Source of the DNA: Microcaldota archaeon
Lineage (GTDB): Archaea; Micrarchaeota; Micrarchaeia; Micrarchaeales; Micrarchaeaceae
Reading direction: 5' to 3'
Assembly: GCA_021810105.1 (NCBI GenBank)
Contig: JAJZJM010000002.1
Coordinates: 1 to 64,000 of the forward strand
Length of the DNA stretch: 64,000 nucleotides
Part shown: positions 1-8,314 of the stretch, piece by piece
Layout of the letters: each line of letters begins with the position of its first letter
Numbering within the stretch: the first letter of the stretch is position 1
Notes under the pieces: generated by a model
What the model was told of the DNA's origin: nothing
Database searches by the model: none
The model's input: the letters and a program-made list of their open reading frames with translations, nothing else
Translations under genes and position numbers: made by a program

Positions 1-72
1 CCTATTCAATCTTGCCTTCTGTTCCTTTGAAGGATACGCCCTGTATTTGTATGTCTTTTTCAAGATGGCCAT
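1..72 (-). CDS. tnpB: TnpB (IS200/IS605 OrfB) N-terminus, cut by window edge
   Basis: Only the first 24 codons lie in the window. They start at an ATG at 72 and read MAILKKTYKYRAYP then SKEQ, which matches the usual N-terminal strand of TnpB proteins (KTYKYRLYPTKEQ type). TnpB is the RNA-guided nuclease of IS200/IS605 and IS1341 elements. A hairpin of the kind these elements carry at the left end lies just upstream at 119-138. The nuclease domain is outside the window, so I cannot tell whether the gene is intact. Confidence 0.7.
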   Translation of the reverse strand, partial: MAILKKTYKYRAYPSKEQKARLNR

Positions 73-118
73 ATCCTTTTCACCATTAAATCTTATATGT
101 GTTGCGGTTCGCTTTCAT

Positions 119-138
119 CCCACGATTGAAATCATGGG
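119..138. repeat. Left-end hairpin of IS200/IS605-type element
   Basis: A 9-bp stem (119-127 with 130-138, one G-T pair, 2-nt loop) lies 47 bp upstream of the tnpB start. Subterminal hairpins of this form, flanked by CATC and GGTTTTC-like sequence, are typical of IS200/IS605 ends. The exact cleavage position cannot be fixed from one end. Confidence 0.5.
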
Positions 139-231
139 TTTTCCCGCTCACATTTATAAACAAAATGTAAATAATAATCAATGCTCTGTCTTTTTTTTAT
201 GCAAGCAAAACATATCTGCAGCAGCAGGTCC

Positions 232-639
232 TTACTTTATTATTTCATCTATGCGCCTGTCAAGCCTTTTGGCGTCTTTCATTGTTATAGTATAGTTCTT
301 TTCAGCTTTTGGCATCTCTGCCAGCTTTATGAAAAACCATCCCTCCCCGTTCATCCTCCATGCTATGAAAGTATCCATTTTTGTATTTGTCATCCAAGTA
401 GATAGAGACACGTACTTCTCCGGGTCTATTGATATGCTTGTGCTGTTCCATGCCTTGCACTCGAAGGCAAGCCCCTTGCCATCCTTTATTGCGATTATGT
501 CAGGACTTATCGAATTCACTCCGCTACCTGCAGCCCTCACTACAGAGTAGCCTTTAGCGTAGAGCAATGATAGGAGTTCCCTTTCGCTTCTGGCGCCTTT
601 TGTGTATCTGGTCAATACACCACACTTATAATCTTCCAT
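232..639 (-). CDS. hjc: Holliday junction resolvase Hjc
   Basis: This 135-aa protein has the archaeal Hjc architecture. An N-terminal basic GARSERELL segment is followed by GYSVVRAAGSG, the metal-binding PDIIAI motif (Asp near residue 47) and FECKAW (Glu and Lys near residues 60-62). These make up the type II restriction-endonuclease-like fold that cuts four-way junctions. Length is normal for the family. The ATG at 639 is the only good start. It sits directly downstream of a Hef-like helicase on the same strand with a 24-bp gap, so the two form a plausible recombination-repair operon. Hjc and Hef/Hjm helicases are known to work together at stalled forks in archaea. Confidence 0.92.
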   Translation of the reverse strand: MEDYKCGVLTRYTKGARSERELLSLLYAKGYSVVRAAGSGVNSISPDIIAIKDGKGLAFECKAWNSTSISIDPEKYVSLSTWMTNTKMDTFIAWRMNGEGWFFIKLAEMPKAEKNYTITMKDAKRLDRRIDEIIK

Positions 640-663
640 AAAGATATTTAATAGACAAGGTAG

Positions 664-2208
664 CTACGGGCGAAGCCTTGACTGTCTGTTGTTCATCCTA
701 AACCTTGCAGATTCTACAGCCTCTGTTAGAAGTTCATACATCCTTTTTTCTCTAGTCCTGGATATCATAAAGTATATCTCATCCTTAGTCCCCCTGGTAA
801 CCAGTATATACACTTCGCCGTATTTGATTCTTCCCGCCCTGCCTCTCCTCTGTATGTTCCTTATCTCGTTTGGTATAGGTTCGTAAAATATTACAGCATC
901 TACAGCAGGGATGTCCAGCCCTTCCTCTCCTATCGATGTGGCAACCAAGGTGCTGAATTCCCCTCTTCTGAAACTCTCTATAACCGCTTTCTGCCCCTCC
1001 TGAGTTACGCCGTCTTTCTTGCCTACGAATGCCTTGGCGCTTATCCCATACTGGTTAAGCAGCTCGACTATCTTTTTTATTGTGGACCTGTATTGTGCGA
1101 ATATTATCACTGTCTTGCCTTTTAGCTCGTTTATTATCAGTTCTATGATCTTGAAAATTTTTGGATGCTCTATCCCGTTATCCAAAGCCTCCTTTGCTTT
1201 CTCAATAAGCTTGATTACAGTCTCATTGCCAAGTATGCTGAGCAGCGCCCTGCTCTTCATCTCCCTCTGTTTCAGGGAATCCATGTAGCTATAGAAGGAA
1301 TAGAATCCCTCTGTGCTGAGAAGATCATACGCATGCGAAAGGTTGAGAAGGTATACATAATTGTACATCGCCATGTATTTGTAGTTTGAAGATTGCAGCT
1401 TACTTATGCTGTCTCCTATCTGGAGGATTCTGCCTTTAGGCACATTATCGTATGAGCTGAACTGACTAAGCCCGTGCTTGTGCAACTTTGAAAGGTGCTC
1501 GTCTATCAGAGCTTTTAATGAAGAGAGCATCTCTGTCATGAGCTCGTCTTTCTGCACGTATATCGCATTTGTTGACTTGTCCATTACATACTGTGCCACA
1601 TCGTAATCCGTAGACGTCCTCATCTCTATGTTGTCTATTCCAAGCCCAGATATCAGTGCATTTATCCTTTTCTTATTGCTGCCTGGCGATGCTGTAAGTC
1701 CTATAAGCTGGACACTGTGCAGGTTGCATTCATCTGCAATGTATGTGTATGCATATCTTCCTACCGCCCTATGGCACTCATCAAACACAACAAGACCGAA
1801 GTCATCTATCTTCATCCTTCCCATTCTGAGGTCATTCGACAGTGTCTGGGGGGTTGCAATTATTACTTTAGAATCAGCCTCCATTGCAGAGCGCATCTTG
1901 ATTCCGACACCTCCGGTGAGCAATAGTATCTTATCTTTTTCTATGTTAAGGAGCCTGCACAGGGACTGATAATGCTGTTCGCTTAGAGGCTTTGTGGGAG
2001 CCAGCAGTATTGCTTTCTTGCCTTTGGAAAGGGTTTCTGCGATAGCTATGACAGCTATCAGAGTCTTGCCAAGACCCGTAGGCAGCACAACAAGGCTATT
2101 ATGCCCATTCAGTATACTTTTGGCTATATTTATCTGATACGCCCTCGGCTCAATGCCATTTAGATTCAGCAATTTAGCTGCGCCTCCGAGTTCCTCCCAA
2201 GCTTCCAT
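664..2208 (-). CDS. Hef/FANCM-type SF2 helicase (no nuclease domain)
   Basis: The 514-aa protein is a superfamily 2 helicase. Motif I is LPTGLGKT (about residues 42-49), motif II is DECH (143-146), motif III is GLTASPG, and the C-terminal lobe ends in QRRGRAGR (motif VI). The HKTHP-like insertion region between the lobes is long and helical, as in Hef/MPH1/FANCM. Euryarchaeal Hef carries a C-terminal XPF nuclease; here the protein stops soon after motif VI, so only the helicase half exists, as in many DPANN archaea. A TTG start 60 nt upstream is possible, but the ATG at 2208 starts the conserved part and lies below an AT-rich promoter shared with tRNA-Phe. Role: remodelling of stalled forks and branched DNA, probably with the adjacent Hjc. 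Confidence 0.88.
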   Translation of the reverse strand: MEAWEELGGAAKLLNLNGIEPRAYQINIAKSILNGHNSLVVLPTGLGKTLIAVIAIAETLSKGKKAILLAPTKPLSEQHYQSLCRLLNIEKDKILLLTGGVGIKMRSAMEADSKVIIATPQTLSNDLRMGRMKIDDFGLVVFDECHRAVGRYAYTYIADECNLHSVQLIGLTASPGSNKKRINALISGLGIDNIEMRTSTDYDVAQYVMDKSTNAIYVQKDELMTEMLSSLKALIDEHLSKLHKHGLSQFSSYDNVPKGRILQIGDSISKLQSSNYKYMAMYNYVYLLNLSHAYDLLSTEGFYSFYSYMDSLKQREMKSRALLSILGNETVIKLIEKAKEALDNGIEHPKIFKIIELIINELKGKTVIIFAQYRSTIKKIVELLNQYGISAKAFVGKKDGVTQEGQKAVIESFRRGEFSTLVATSIGEEGLDIPAVDAVIFYEPIPNEIRNIQRRGRAGRIKYGEVYILVTRGTKDEIYFMISRTREKRMYELLTEAVESARFRMNNRQSRLRP

Positions 2209-2286
2209 AGAATGAGTTTGAATTGAATCTTTATAGAGTTTCTGCAACAATAATAATTTATATACCAATAATTAATACTCTCTTGC

Positions 2287-2358
2287 GCCGCAATAGCTCA
2301 GTGGGAGAGCGTCCGGCTGAAGACCGGAATGTCGCAGGTTCAAATCCTGCTTGCGGCA
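2287..2358 (+). tRNA. tRNA-Phe (GAA)
   Basis: Full cloverleaf of 72 nt. The acceptor GCCGCAA pairs with TTGCGGC, the anticodon GAA sits in a CTGAAGA loop, and the T-loop is GGTTCAAATCC. The discriminator is A and CCA is not encoded. A TATA-like box (2257-2264) lies about 25 bp upstream. Confidence 0.95.
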
Positions 2359-2485
2359 ATTATTTATGCCTGATAGTATTAGGAGTATAGGAATTGCATA
2401 TCGGACGATTTTAGAAAAGAAACTTACTTTAAGCATGGCCCTCTACGATAGGTATTGCTAAGAAACTGGATTATTTAAAGCTCGT

Positions 2486-4642
2486 TCAAGTAAAATGTTT
2501 TAAAGCCTCAGCGAATAGCGCCCTATAATCTTTTTTATTATTGCCGATTCTATTCAGAGTTTTTGCAAGTTCATCTTGTTCTTCTTCAAACTTATCTCCC
2601 GTTGCACCGATTCCAGTATAAACGGGATAAGATTCCTCCTTCCAGCGTTTTGCTATGATATAGTACTGTGCTGCCTTATTTATGAGATTAAGCTCTGTAT
2701 TTTTTAAAGAATTCATATCCAGAGGCAGAGATGTTGCCTCACTACCAATGGATTTCAGTAAGCCGGAAAAGCTTATCCCATACTTCCCGATAATTGGCTC
2801 TAGGATATTGTAAAGCGTCCGTATGCAATATCCCTCGCATAGTATCGTATTAACTAACAGGTAAGCAAGATTAGCCCTACGATAATGCAGAAATTTTTTG
2901 AGGTAATCGGCATATGTTGTAGGATCCTTTAAGTTTTTAGCCTTACTAATCTCACCACTAGCATATTGTTTTATTTTATCCATTGTATAAGCTAGGATCT
3001 TAGGGGAGAATTCCTGAACTGACTTTATAGATTCAGAATAAAGTATTTTCAATCCCTTATCCTTAAAATAGATCGGCAAGCCCTCAATTATGTAAGATTT
3101 AATCATGTTACCACGCACAATTTTATTAAAATCTAGATGGGAGTTTTTAGCATATAGCTCAACTTCGGACTTTGTTATTTTGTCGCTCGTATAATAGGTT
3201 ATTATATTGTCAAATATCTCATAATAGAAAGATTTGGATGCCAGGACTGCATGCTTTGCCGCGTCTATGCAATATAGAGATGATGGGTCTAGCGCATCAT
3301 TTGCCTTATTTAATCGGCTTATCTGCTTGTTTGTCTGCTTGTGGCTTACCTTCTTATCAACAAGGTAGACTATTCCTGATGTTCCATCGAGTACTACATT
3401 AGCGCTATCTCCTATAAGCCGCATGGCATTTTTTATGCCAACAACACATGGTAAGTCTAGTTCTCTCGACACTATGGCCGCATGCGAGAGTATCCCACCT
3501 TCTTCGGTTATTAATCCCTTTGCCTTGCGCATAAGTGGAAGATAATCGGTGTCTGTATATTTTAACACTAAAATTGAACCCGCTTTTACTTTATCTTCTG
3601 GACTCTTGATTGTTAGTGTCTTTCCTTTGGCAATTCCTCCAGAGGCTGGATAACCTCTTAGTATCTTACCGCCAAAGTTAGCACTTAATATGACCAGCTT
3701 TTGTTTTGTTGTTATCGCCCTGCTCTGAAGTATATACAAGCTCTTGCGCCTTATTGTCCATTCTATATCCTGTGGACGTTTATAGATAGATTCAATTTGC
3801 AATCCGATTTTCACCAATTCTTTTAATTGATTAACCGTAAACAAATTTCCTATTTTCTTCTTATTAACAATGAACTTTGTGCCTTTATCTGATAGTACTT
3901 GAGCACGACGCTGTATTTTGTGTTCCTTATGTACGATCTCGTTTGTTAACGGATTGACTTCAAATCTGCTTGGGGTGATTTTCCCAGATACTAATGCATC
4001 ATTAAGTCCTACAGCCACTTCAACTAGGAATAGATTATTGTTAATCGGATCTTTTGTAAATGCTACTCCTGAAACATCGCCAGCAATCATCTCTTGGATG
4101 ACAATTGCCATTCTTACTTTTTGTTTCTGCAATTTTAGATTATTTAAATATTCAACGACTTTATCACTAAACATGGAGTTATAAATTTCTCTGATACATT
4201 TTATAATGTCGTCTATGGATTTTATATTTATAAAACTTTTAAATAGACCTGCAAAACTTGCAGTATTTGAATCTTCTATAGTTGCTGAACTTCGAACTAC
4301 CAGACTTTTACCGTATAAACCTTTCCTTTCTAAAGCATCAACTATGCCCTTGTTTATAGGCTTTGGCACATACGCATTGGCAAGACAGTCCTGAACTCTT
4401 GTCCGAATGGTTTTATTCTTGTAATCTTCAAACAGGCCTATATTTTTCAATCCATTCAAAGACAGATAGTTATCAAAGCCCTCTACGGTAAGTATTATCC
4501 CATCGGGTACATTAAATCCTGCTTTGACTAGATTAACTATTGATCCGCCCTTCCCTCCAAGATAATTGACACTGTTATACCCTAAACTTTCTACATCTTC
4601 CTTGCTTTTTATATCAATTATTAGTTTTTTTCTGTATCCCAT
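2486..4642 (-). CDS. PEP-synthase-like phosphotransferase with a different C-terminal domain
   Basis: This 718-aa protein begins with the PPDK_N ATP-grasp domain (about residues 10-315: LGGKGGS near 28-34, VVRSSATIED near 115-124, QDIEWTI near 291). It continues with the swivelling phosphohistidine domain (about 325-430), whose GGILSHAAIVSRE motif puts the catalytic His at 387. True PEP synthase and PPDK then have a PEP/pyruvate TIM barrel. Here the last 285 residues are Lys/Ile/Tyr-rich and apparently helical, with none of the barrel motifs. Like rifampicin phosphotransferase, it may transfer phosphate from ATP via the His to another acceptor, which is unknown. ATG at 4642 preferred over a TTG two codons earlier. 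Confidence 0.8.
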   Translation of the reverse strand: MGYRKKLIIDIKSKEDVESLGYNSVNYLGGKGGSIVNLVKAGFNVPDGIILTVEGFDNYLSLNGLKNIGLFEDYKNKTIRTRVQDCLANAYVPKPINKGIVDALERKGLYGKSLVVRSSATIEDSNTASFAGLFKSFINIKSIDDIIKCIREIYNSMFSDKVVEYLNNLKLQKQKVRMAIVIQEMIAGDVSGVAFTKDPINNNLFLVEVAVGLNDALVSGKITPSRFEVNPLTNEIVHKEHKIQRRAQVLSDKGTKFIVNKKKIGNLFTVNQLKELVKIGLQIESIYKRPQDIEWTIRRKSLYILQSRAITTKQKLVILSANFGGKILRGYPASGGIAKGKTLTIKSPEDKVKAGSILVLKYTDTDYLPLMRKAKGLITEEGGILSHAAIVSRELDLPCVVGIKNAMRLIGDSANVVLDGTSGIVYLVDKKVSHKQTNKQISRLNKANDALDPSSLYCIDAAKHAVLASKSFYYEIFDNIITYYTSDKITKSEVELYAKNSHLDFNKIVRGNMIKSYIIEGLPIYFKDKGLKILYSESIKSVQEFSPKILAYTMDKIKQYASGEISKAKNLKDPTTYADYLKKFLHYRRANLAYLLVNTILCEGYCIRTLYNILEPIIGKYGISFSGLLKSIGSEATSLPLDMNSLKNTELNLINKAAQYYIIAKRWKEESYPVYTGIGATGDKFEEEQDELAKTLNRIGNNKKDYRALFAEALKHFT

Positions 4643-4666
4643 AGGCAACTCCGAATATATGTCTAC

Positions 4667-5390
4667 CTATCTCCTTATATTTGATCTTGTAAAGCCTATA
4701 AAATTTATAACTTGAACCAATAGTGTGGTCGCAAGATCTACAGTCATGTTGTTTATATCATACGCGGTTACTTCCATCAAGTCGACACCAATATTTATGT
4801 GTTTAGAAAGCTGATCTATTAGATAAAGTATGTCTCTCGATGAAAGGCCTCCATAAGCTGGTTCACTTACTCATGGTTCAAAGGTAGGGTCTATGCAATC
4901 AATGTCTATTGATAGATATACATTACCTGTCAGGTTATCACTTACTCTTCTGCACATATTTTTCATTCCCTCTTCGATTATTTCTGCAGGAGTTACCAGA
5001 TTTATACCTATTTCATCTACAATTGCAACTTCTTCTTGGTCCCAGGCTCTTACACCTATTATGTAACTTGATTTCATGTCAATATTGGTTAGTTTTGACG
5101 CATCGTATATAACCGAGCCATAATAATGTGGCAGCGTGGGCACTGCATCCGGATGCGCATCCAAGTATACCAAGCTAAATTTAGACTGACCCTCATCTAC
5201 CGCTTTCAATGATTCAAAAGTAACTGAATGATCGAAGCTAACCATTAGGCATTTTTCCTTCGCGCAGTATATCTGATATTGTGTGCTGGACTTTTAATTT
5301 TGGAATGTTTCCAATATCACAGAGTTTAGGATTAAAGCTACCCCTGATTGATGGATACAATAACTCGTTTCCCGCGGAAAACCTTTAATA
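4667..5390 (-). pseudogene. Agmatinase/arginase-family pseudogene
   Basis: Three pieces of an ureohydrolase read in the same direction. The 5' piece (about 5390-5255) encodes FNPKLCDIGNIPKLKV and ISDILREGKMP. The middle piece, one frame off, has FDHSVT (for GGDHSVT), YLDAHPDA and SIDIDCIDPTFEP, the Mn-binding Asp/His motifs. After DPTFEP there is an in-frame TGA (4871-4873), then 67 more codons in the same frame, including EPAYGGLSSRD, to a TAG at 4667. The TGA falls exactly where the family has a conserved Gly, so it looks like a GGA-to-TGA change. The frameshift near 5245 and the missing N-terminus, now overlapped by the methyltransferase promoter, show real decay. Intact enzymes convert agmatine to putrescine plus urea. 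Confidence 0.82.
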
Positions 5391-5413
5391 TCACCATTGA
5401 TGCATATTCCAGC

Positions 5414-6094
5414 ATGCAAGAAAAAAGCGTATCGCATGATACCGTCTGGGATAGATTATGGCGGGAGGGGAATGTCGATGCTGCAGAATATCCGCTTCGT
5501 CTTATCAATATTGATGAATTAGCTGGAAAAAAAGTTCTAGAGGTAGGTTGCGGTGCTTTGGAATGCAGCCCTTCGCGCTTCGCAAAGATGGACCTTGTTG
5601 GAGTAGACATATCTGATGTGGCTTTAAGAACGTACGAACACAGCAGCAAAATCGCCTCTTTAATCAGAGCTGATGCAAAATCCCTTCCTTTTAATGATGA
5701 ATCGTTTGATTTTGTTATAGCGAATGAAACGCTTACCTGGCTCGGAAGAGGGGCATTTGTAGGATTAAACGAGGTCGCCAGAGTCTGCAAAAAGGGCGGC
5801 AGATGCGTATTTACTTTCAAGCATATAGAGGTTATATCTGATATGGCAAAAATGCCAGACGAGGTAATAGAGAATAGCTGGGCGATAGCCCATGTTGATA
5901 AAGAGAGAGATGCAATAGTTGTCAGTGAAAAAATTGTAAAAGAGGCAATGGATAGAATTGGGTTGATTCCTTTGAGATTTATGGTGCTTACAGAGAGCAT
6001 GATATGGAAGCTCTGCGAGCCTTTCAACATGACAGCACAGTCTGCGCCGCAGGGCAAGAAGGAGGGGATCTTTGTAGACGCTGTAAAAACATAA
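5414..6094 (+). CDS. SAM-dependent class I methyltransferase
   Basis: This 226-aa protein has a Rossmann methyltransferase core: VLEVGCGAL (motif I, about residues 41-49), DLVGVDISD (motif II), DAKSLPFNDESFDFVIAN (motifs III-IV) and KKGGRCVFTFKH (motif VI). It belongs to the Methyltransf_11 (UbiE-like) type; the substrate is not predictable. The ATG at 5414 lies 24-30 nt after a TTTAATA box (5384-5390), fitting a leaderless transcript. An earlier ATG at 5351 would add 21 residues that overlap the decaying agmatinase on the other strand, so I prefer 5414. Confidence 0.82.
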   Translation: MQEKSVSHDTVWDRLWREGNVDAAEYPLRLINIDELAGKKVLEVGCGALECSPSRFAKMDLVGVDISDVALRTYEHSSKIASLIRADAKSLPFNDESFDFVIANETLTWLGRGAFVGLNEVARVCKKGGRCVFTFKHIEVISDMAKMPDEVIENSWAIAHVDKERDAIVVSEKIVKEAMDRIGLIPLRFMVLTESMIWKLCEPFNMTAQSAPQGKKEGIFVDAVKT

Positions 6095-6292
6095 ATAGAA
6101 CTGTTATAGCTTTCCTTGAAAGTTTAGCAACTATTTTTGGACGAGTATGGGCGCACTAATCGGCGAATAATGCAATGCTTCTTATCATCTATCGCTTTGC
6201 TTGTCATGTTTTTATATATAAAATTATTTTATAATTCAGTAAAATCATTCCGAAAACATATAAATATCTAAATATACTAAGCAAAAGTGAAG

Positions 6293-6649
6293 ATGGGTGA
6301 TTTCATCGGTAGAAAACCAGGAAAAATAAGCGGGGAATCCAATTTCAAAAGAGTGATTGAGGATTTCGAATGTGGACTTTGCGGGACTGTTGTTAAGGGA
6401 AAAGGGTATACTAATCATTGCCCAGAGTGCCTTTGGAGCAAGCATGTAGATGTTAATCCTGGAGATAGGGCTGACGACTGTGAAGGGCTTATGAAACCAA
6501 AATCCTCATTGTATGATAGGGGCGGCAACTTTACTATAATACACGAATGCCTTAAATGCGGAAGGACGAAAAGAGTAAAGGCAGCGGAAAATGACAATAG
6601 AGAACTTCTTTCAAAACTCCAGAAGAGCGGCCCTTTAATTATAGAATAA
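6293..6649 (+). CDS. RNHCP-domain zinc-binding protein
   Basis: This 118-aa protein has three cysteine pairs: CGLC, the diagnostic NHCPEC (about residue 44) and CLKC. It ends in a short helix. The central block CPEC followed by SKHVD and GDR is the signature of the RNHCP family, small bacterial and archaeal proteins of unknown function that probably bind zinc. A GTG two codons earlier (6287) is equally close to the TATAAATA box at about 6259-6266, so the start is uncertain by six bases. It stands alone between two transcription units. Confidence 0.8.
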   Translation: MGDFIGRKPGKISGESNFKRVIEDFECGLCGTVVKGKGYTNHCPECLWSKHVDVNPGDRADDCEGLMKPKSSLYDRGGNFTIIHECLKCGRTKRVKAAENDNRELLSKLQKSGPLIIE

Positions 6650-6738
6650 GAGCTTACTTCTGCCATTTCTCCTTTTGTTACCTTAGTCCAGCCTAACCTG
6701 TAAAGGTTTTTAGATTAGAATGTGCAATCCTGATGTGT

Positions 6739-6811
6739 GCGATAGTAGTCTAGCCTGGTAGGACATTGCCTTGCCAAGGCAGTAACCCGGGTTCAAATCC
6801 CGGCTATCGCA
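6739..6811 (+). tRNA. tRNA-Gly (GCC)
   Basis: Cloverleaf of 73 nt. The acceptor GCGATAG pairs with CTATCGC, the anticodon GCC sits in a TTGCCAA loop, and the T arm is CCGGGTTCAAATCCCGG. The discriminator is A and no CCA is encoded. Confidence 0.95.
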
Positions 6812-6883
6812 CTTCACTATTTAGCCAAAATAGTTCACATCCCCTACACAAAGCTTTATACAGAGCATTCCATAACCCTATCT

Positions 6884-6979
6884 ATGGTGGATTACTACAA
6901 TACGGCGAAGAGGATACAGGTCGTATACGCCAAGGTACTGGCGCGCGAAAGCGTCGCCGCCGCCAATTTTAGACCCTGA
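6884..6979 (+). CDS. Possible 31-aa leaderless small protein
   Basis: ATG to TGA encodes MVDYYNTAKRIQVVYAKVLA and then a short Ala/Arg-rich tail ending NFRP. A TATA-like GCTTTATA box at 6853-6860 lies at the distance seen for leaderless genes here. It sits between tRNA-Gly and the RBBP9-like hydrolase. No family is recognised. The placement of the box supports it, but so short an ORF can occur by chance. Confidence 0.35.
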   Translation: MVDYYNTAKRIQVVYAKVLARESVAAANFRP

Positions 6980-7024
6980 TGTGCAGGGTATAAATTATTG
7001 ATTCGCGCAATAAGGTCAGATTGT

Positions 7025-7606
7025 ATGGGAGGAAAAAGGGTCGTAATAGTGCATGGGTGGGGCGCCACACCCGATTCCGATTGGCATCCGTGGCTGAAAA
7101 GGATGCTTATCGAGAGAGGCTTTGAAGTGATTGTGCCGCAGATGCCGGATTCCGATAATCCCCACATAAACACATGGGTGCCTTACCTTGCCGAGGTCGC
7201 GGGCAGGGTCGATGAAAACACATATTTCGTGGGGCACAGCATAGGTTGCCAGGCGATAATAAGGTATGCTGCGGGGCTCCTTCCGGGTATAAAAATTGCC
7301 GGCGCAATTTTTGTTGCCGGCTGGTTCCACCTCAATCAGGATGGCATGACTGATGAGGAGAAGGAGGTGGTTGCGGAGTGGTCCTATTCTACAGTTAACC
7401 TGCCGAGGATCAGGGAGCACATCTCGAAATCTGTGGCGCTGTTTTCCGATAATGACCCATATGTGCCGATATCCGAAGCCGACATTTTTGAGAGGGAGCT
7501 TGGATCGAAAATAATAGTGCATCCCAAAAGGGGCCACTTTACATCCGAGGACGGAGTGCTTGAATTGCATGCCGCGCTGAATGAGATATTGAAAATGGCC
7601 AAATAG
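7025..7606 (+). CDS. RBBP9/YdeN-family alpha/beta serine hydrolase
   Basis: This 193-aa protein starts with the VVIVHGWG oxyanion strand. The nucleophile elbow is GHSIG (Ser72), followed by SDNDPYVP (catalytic Asp near 144) and GHFT (catalytic His171). This is the complete triad of the RBBP9/DUF1234 family of small esterase-like hydrolases, with a typical length of about 190 aa. The substrate is unknown. The ATG at 7025 begins the conserved strand, and a TATAAA at 6989-6994 precedes it. The ORF could extend to a TTG at 6998 but gains nothing conserved. Confidence 0.88.
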   Translation: MGGKRVVIVHGWGATPDSDWHPWLKRMLIERGFEVIVPQMPDSDNPHINTWVPYLAEVAGRVDENTYFVGHSIGCQAIIRYAAGLLPGIKIAGAIFVAGWFHLNQDGMTDEEKEVVAEWSYSTVNLPRIREHISKSVALFSDNDPYVPISEADIFERELGSKIIVHPKRGHFTSEDGVLELHAALNEILKMAK

Positions 7607-7697
7607 GTGCTTGGCGCACATCAGAAAACCTTTTTATTACTTTAGCGCATAAATAGATCTAGGCAAACGGACTTTTCCTGTTTTGCAAGGTAATGCT

Positions 7698-8144
7698 ATG
7701 AAAATAGTTTATTCGGACCCAAAGAGCGGAAGAAGCGCGCAGGCGGACCTGCCGAAGGACAAGGCAGGCCTCGTGCTGAACTACAAGATAGGAGATATCA
7801 TAGAAGGGGATCTTATAGGGCTTGCAGGCTATAAGCTGAAGATAACAGGAGGGAGTGACAACAGCGGCTTTCCCTTGCACCCAAGCATACAAGGAAGCAT
7901 AAAAACCCACATATTCAAGCGCGCAAAGCGCTCTGGGAAGTCGAAAGGTATATTCACGAGGCATATGGTGAGGGGGAATACGGTAGGGGGAGACGTAGAG
8001 CGGATCAATACAGTGATCGTTGAGTACGGATCAAAGGACCCCTCTGAGCTATTCCCAAAGGGCGAGCCAGCTCCTGGTATTTCAATGCAAGGACGGCAAA
8101 AGGATAAAAGGCTTCCTGACTATGCTCTTGCAGGCCCGTTCTGA
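7698..8144 (+). CDS. rps6e: 30S ribosomal protein S6e
   Basis: This 148-aa protein has the archaeal/eukaryotic eS6 fold. The N-terminal MKIVYSDPKSG strand leads to GDIIEGDLIGLAGYKL, ITGGSDNSGFP and MVRGNTV. It is a component of the small subunit with no bacterial counterpart. Archaeal S6e is usually about 125-145 aa, so the length is normal. ATG at 7698 starts the conserved strand. A hairpin terminator (8297-8314) separates it from the convergent PhoU/AbrB gene. Confidence 0.93.
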   Translation: MKIVYSDPKSGRSAQADLPKDKAGLVLNYKIGDIIEGDLIGLAGYKLKITGGSDNSGFPLHPSIQGSIKTHIFKRAKRSGKSKGIFTRHMVRGNTVGGDVERINTVIVEYGSKDPSELFPKGEPAPGISMQGRQKDKRLPDYALAGPF

Positions 8145-8296
8145 AAAACTTGCCCTTTAATTTGCGTTAGGTTGCACGATCATGTGCGGACTTGAAACAG
8201 CATTAGCTTAAAGAGCAAAATACAAATAAACGCAAAAGAAGGCGTATTGCATTGTATTTAATTGTATATTGTTAATAAGGTGATTAATTAACAGGC

Positions 8297-8314
8297 GCCC
8301 CTCTTGGGGCTTTT
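8297..8314 (+). terminator. Hairpin-plus-T terminator between convergent genes
   Basis: GCCCC (8297-8301), a TCTT loop and GGGGC (8306-8310) followed by TTTT. It lies 150 bp after rps6e and touches the stop codon of the opposing PhoU/AbrB gene. A short T-run is the usual archaeal termination signal; the hairpin is an extra. Confidence 0.5.

Noticed and set aside
4871-5245. Recoded UGA = glycine in a functional agmatinase
   Set aside because: An upstream frameshift, a missing N-terminus and normal TGA stops in neighbouring genes make a pseudogene the simpler explanation; kept as a finding to check.
5338-6057. A 239-codon frame antisense to the methyltransferase
   Set aside because: Its sequence is the mirror of a well-defined class I methyltransferase; no family features on the minus strand.
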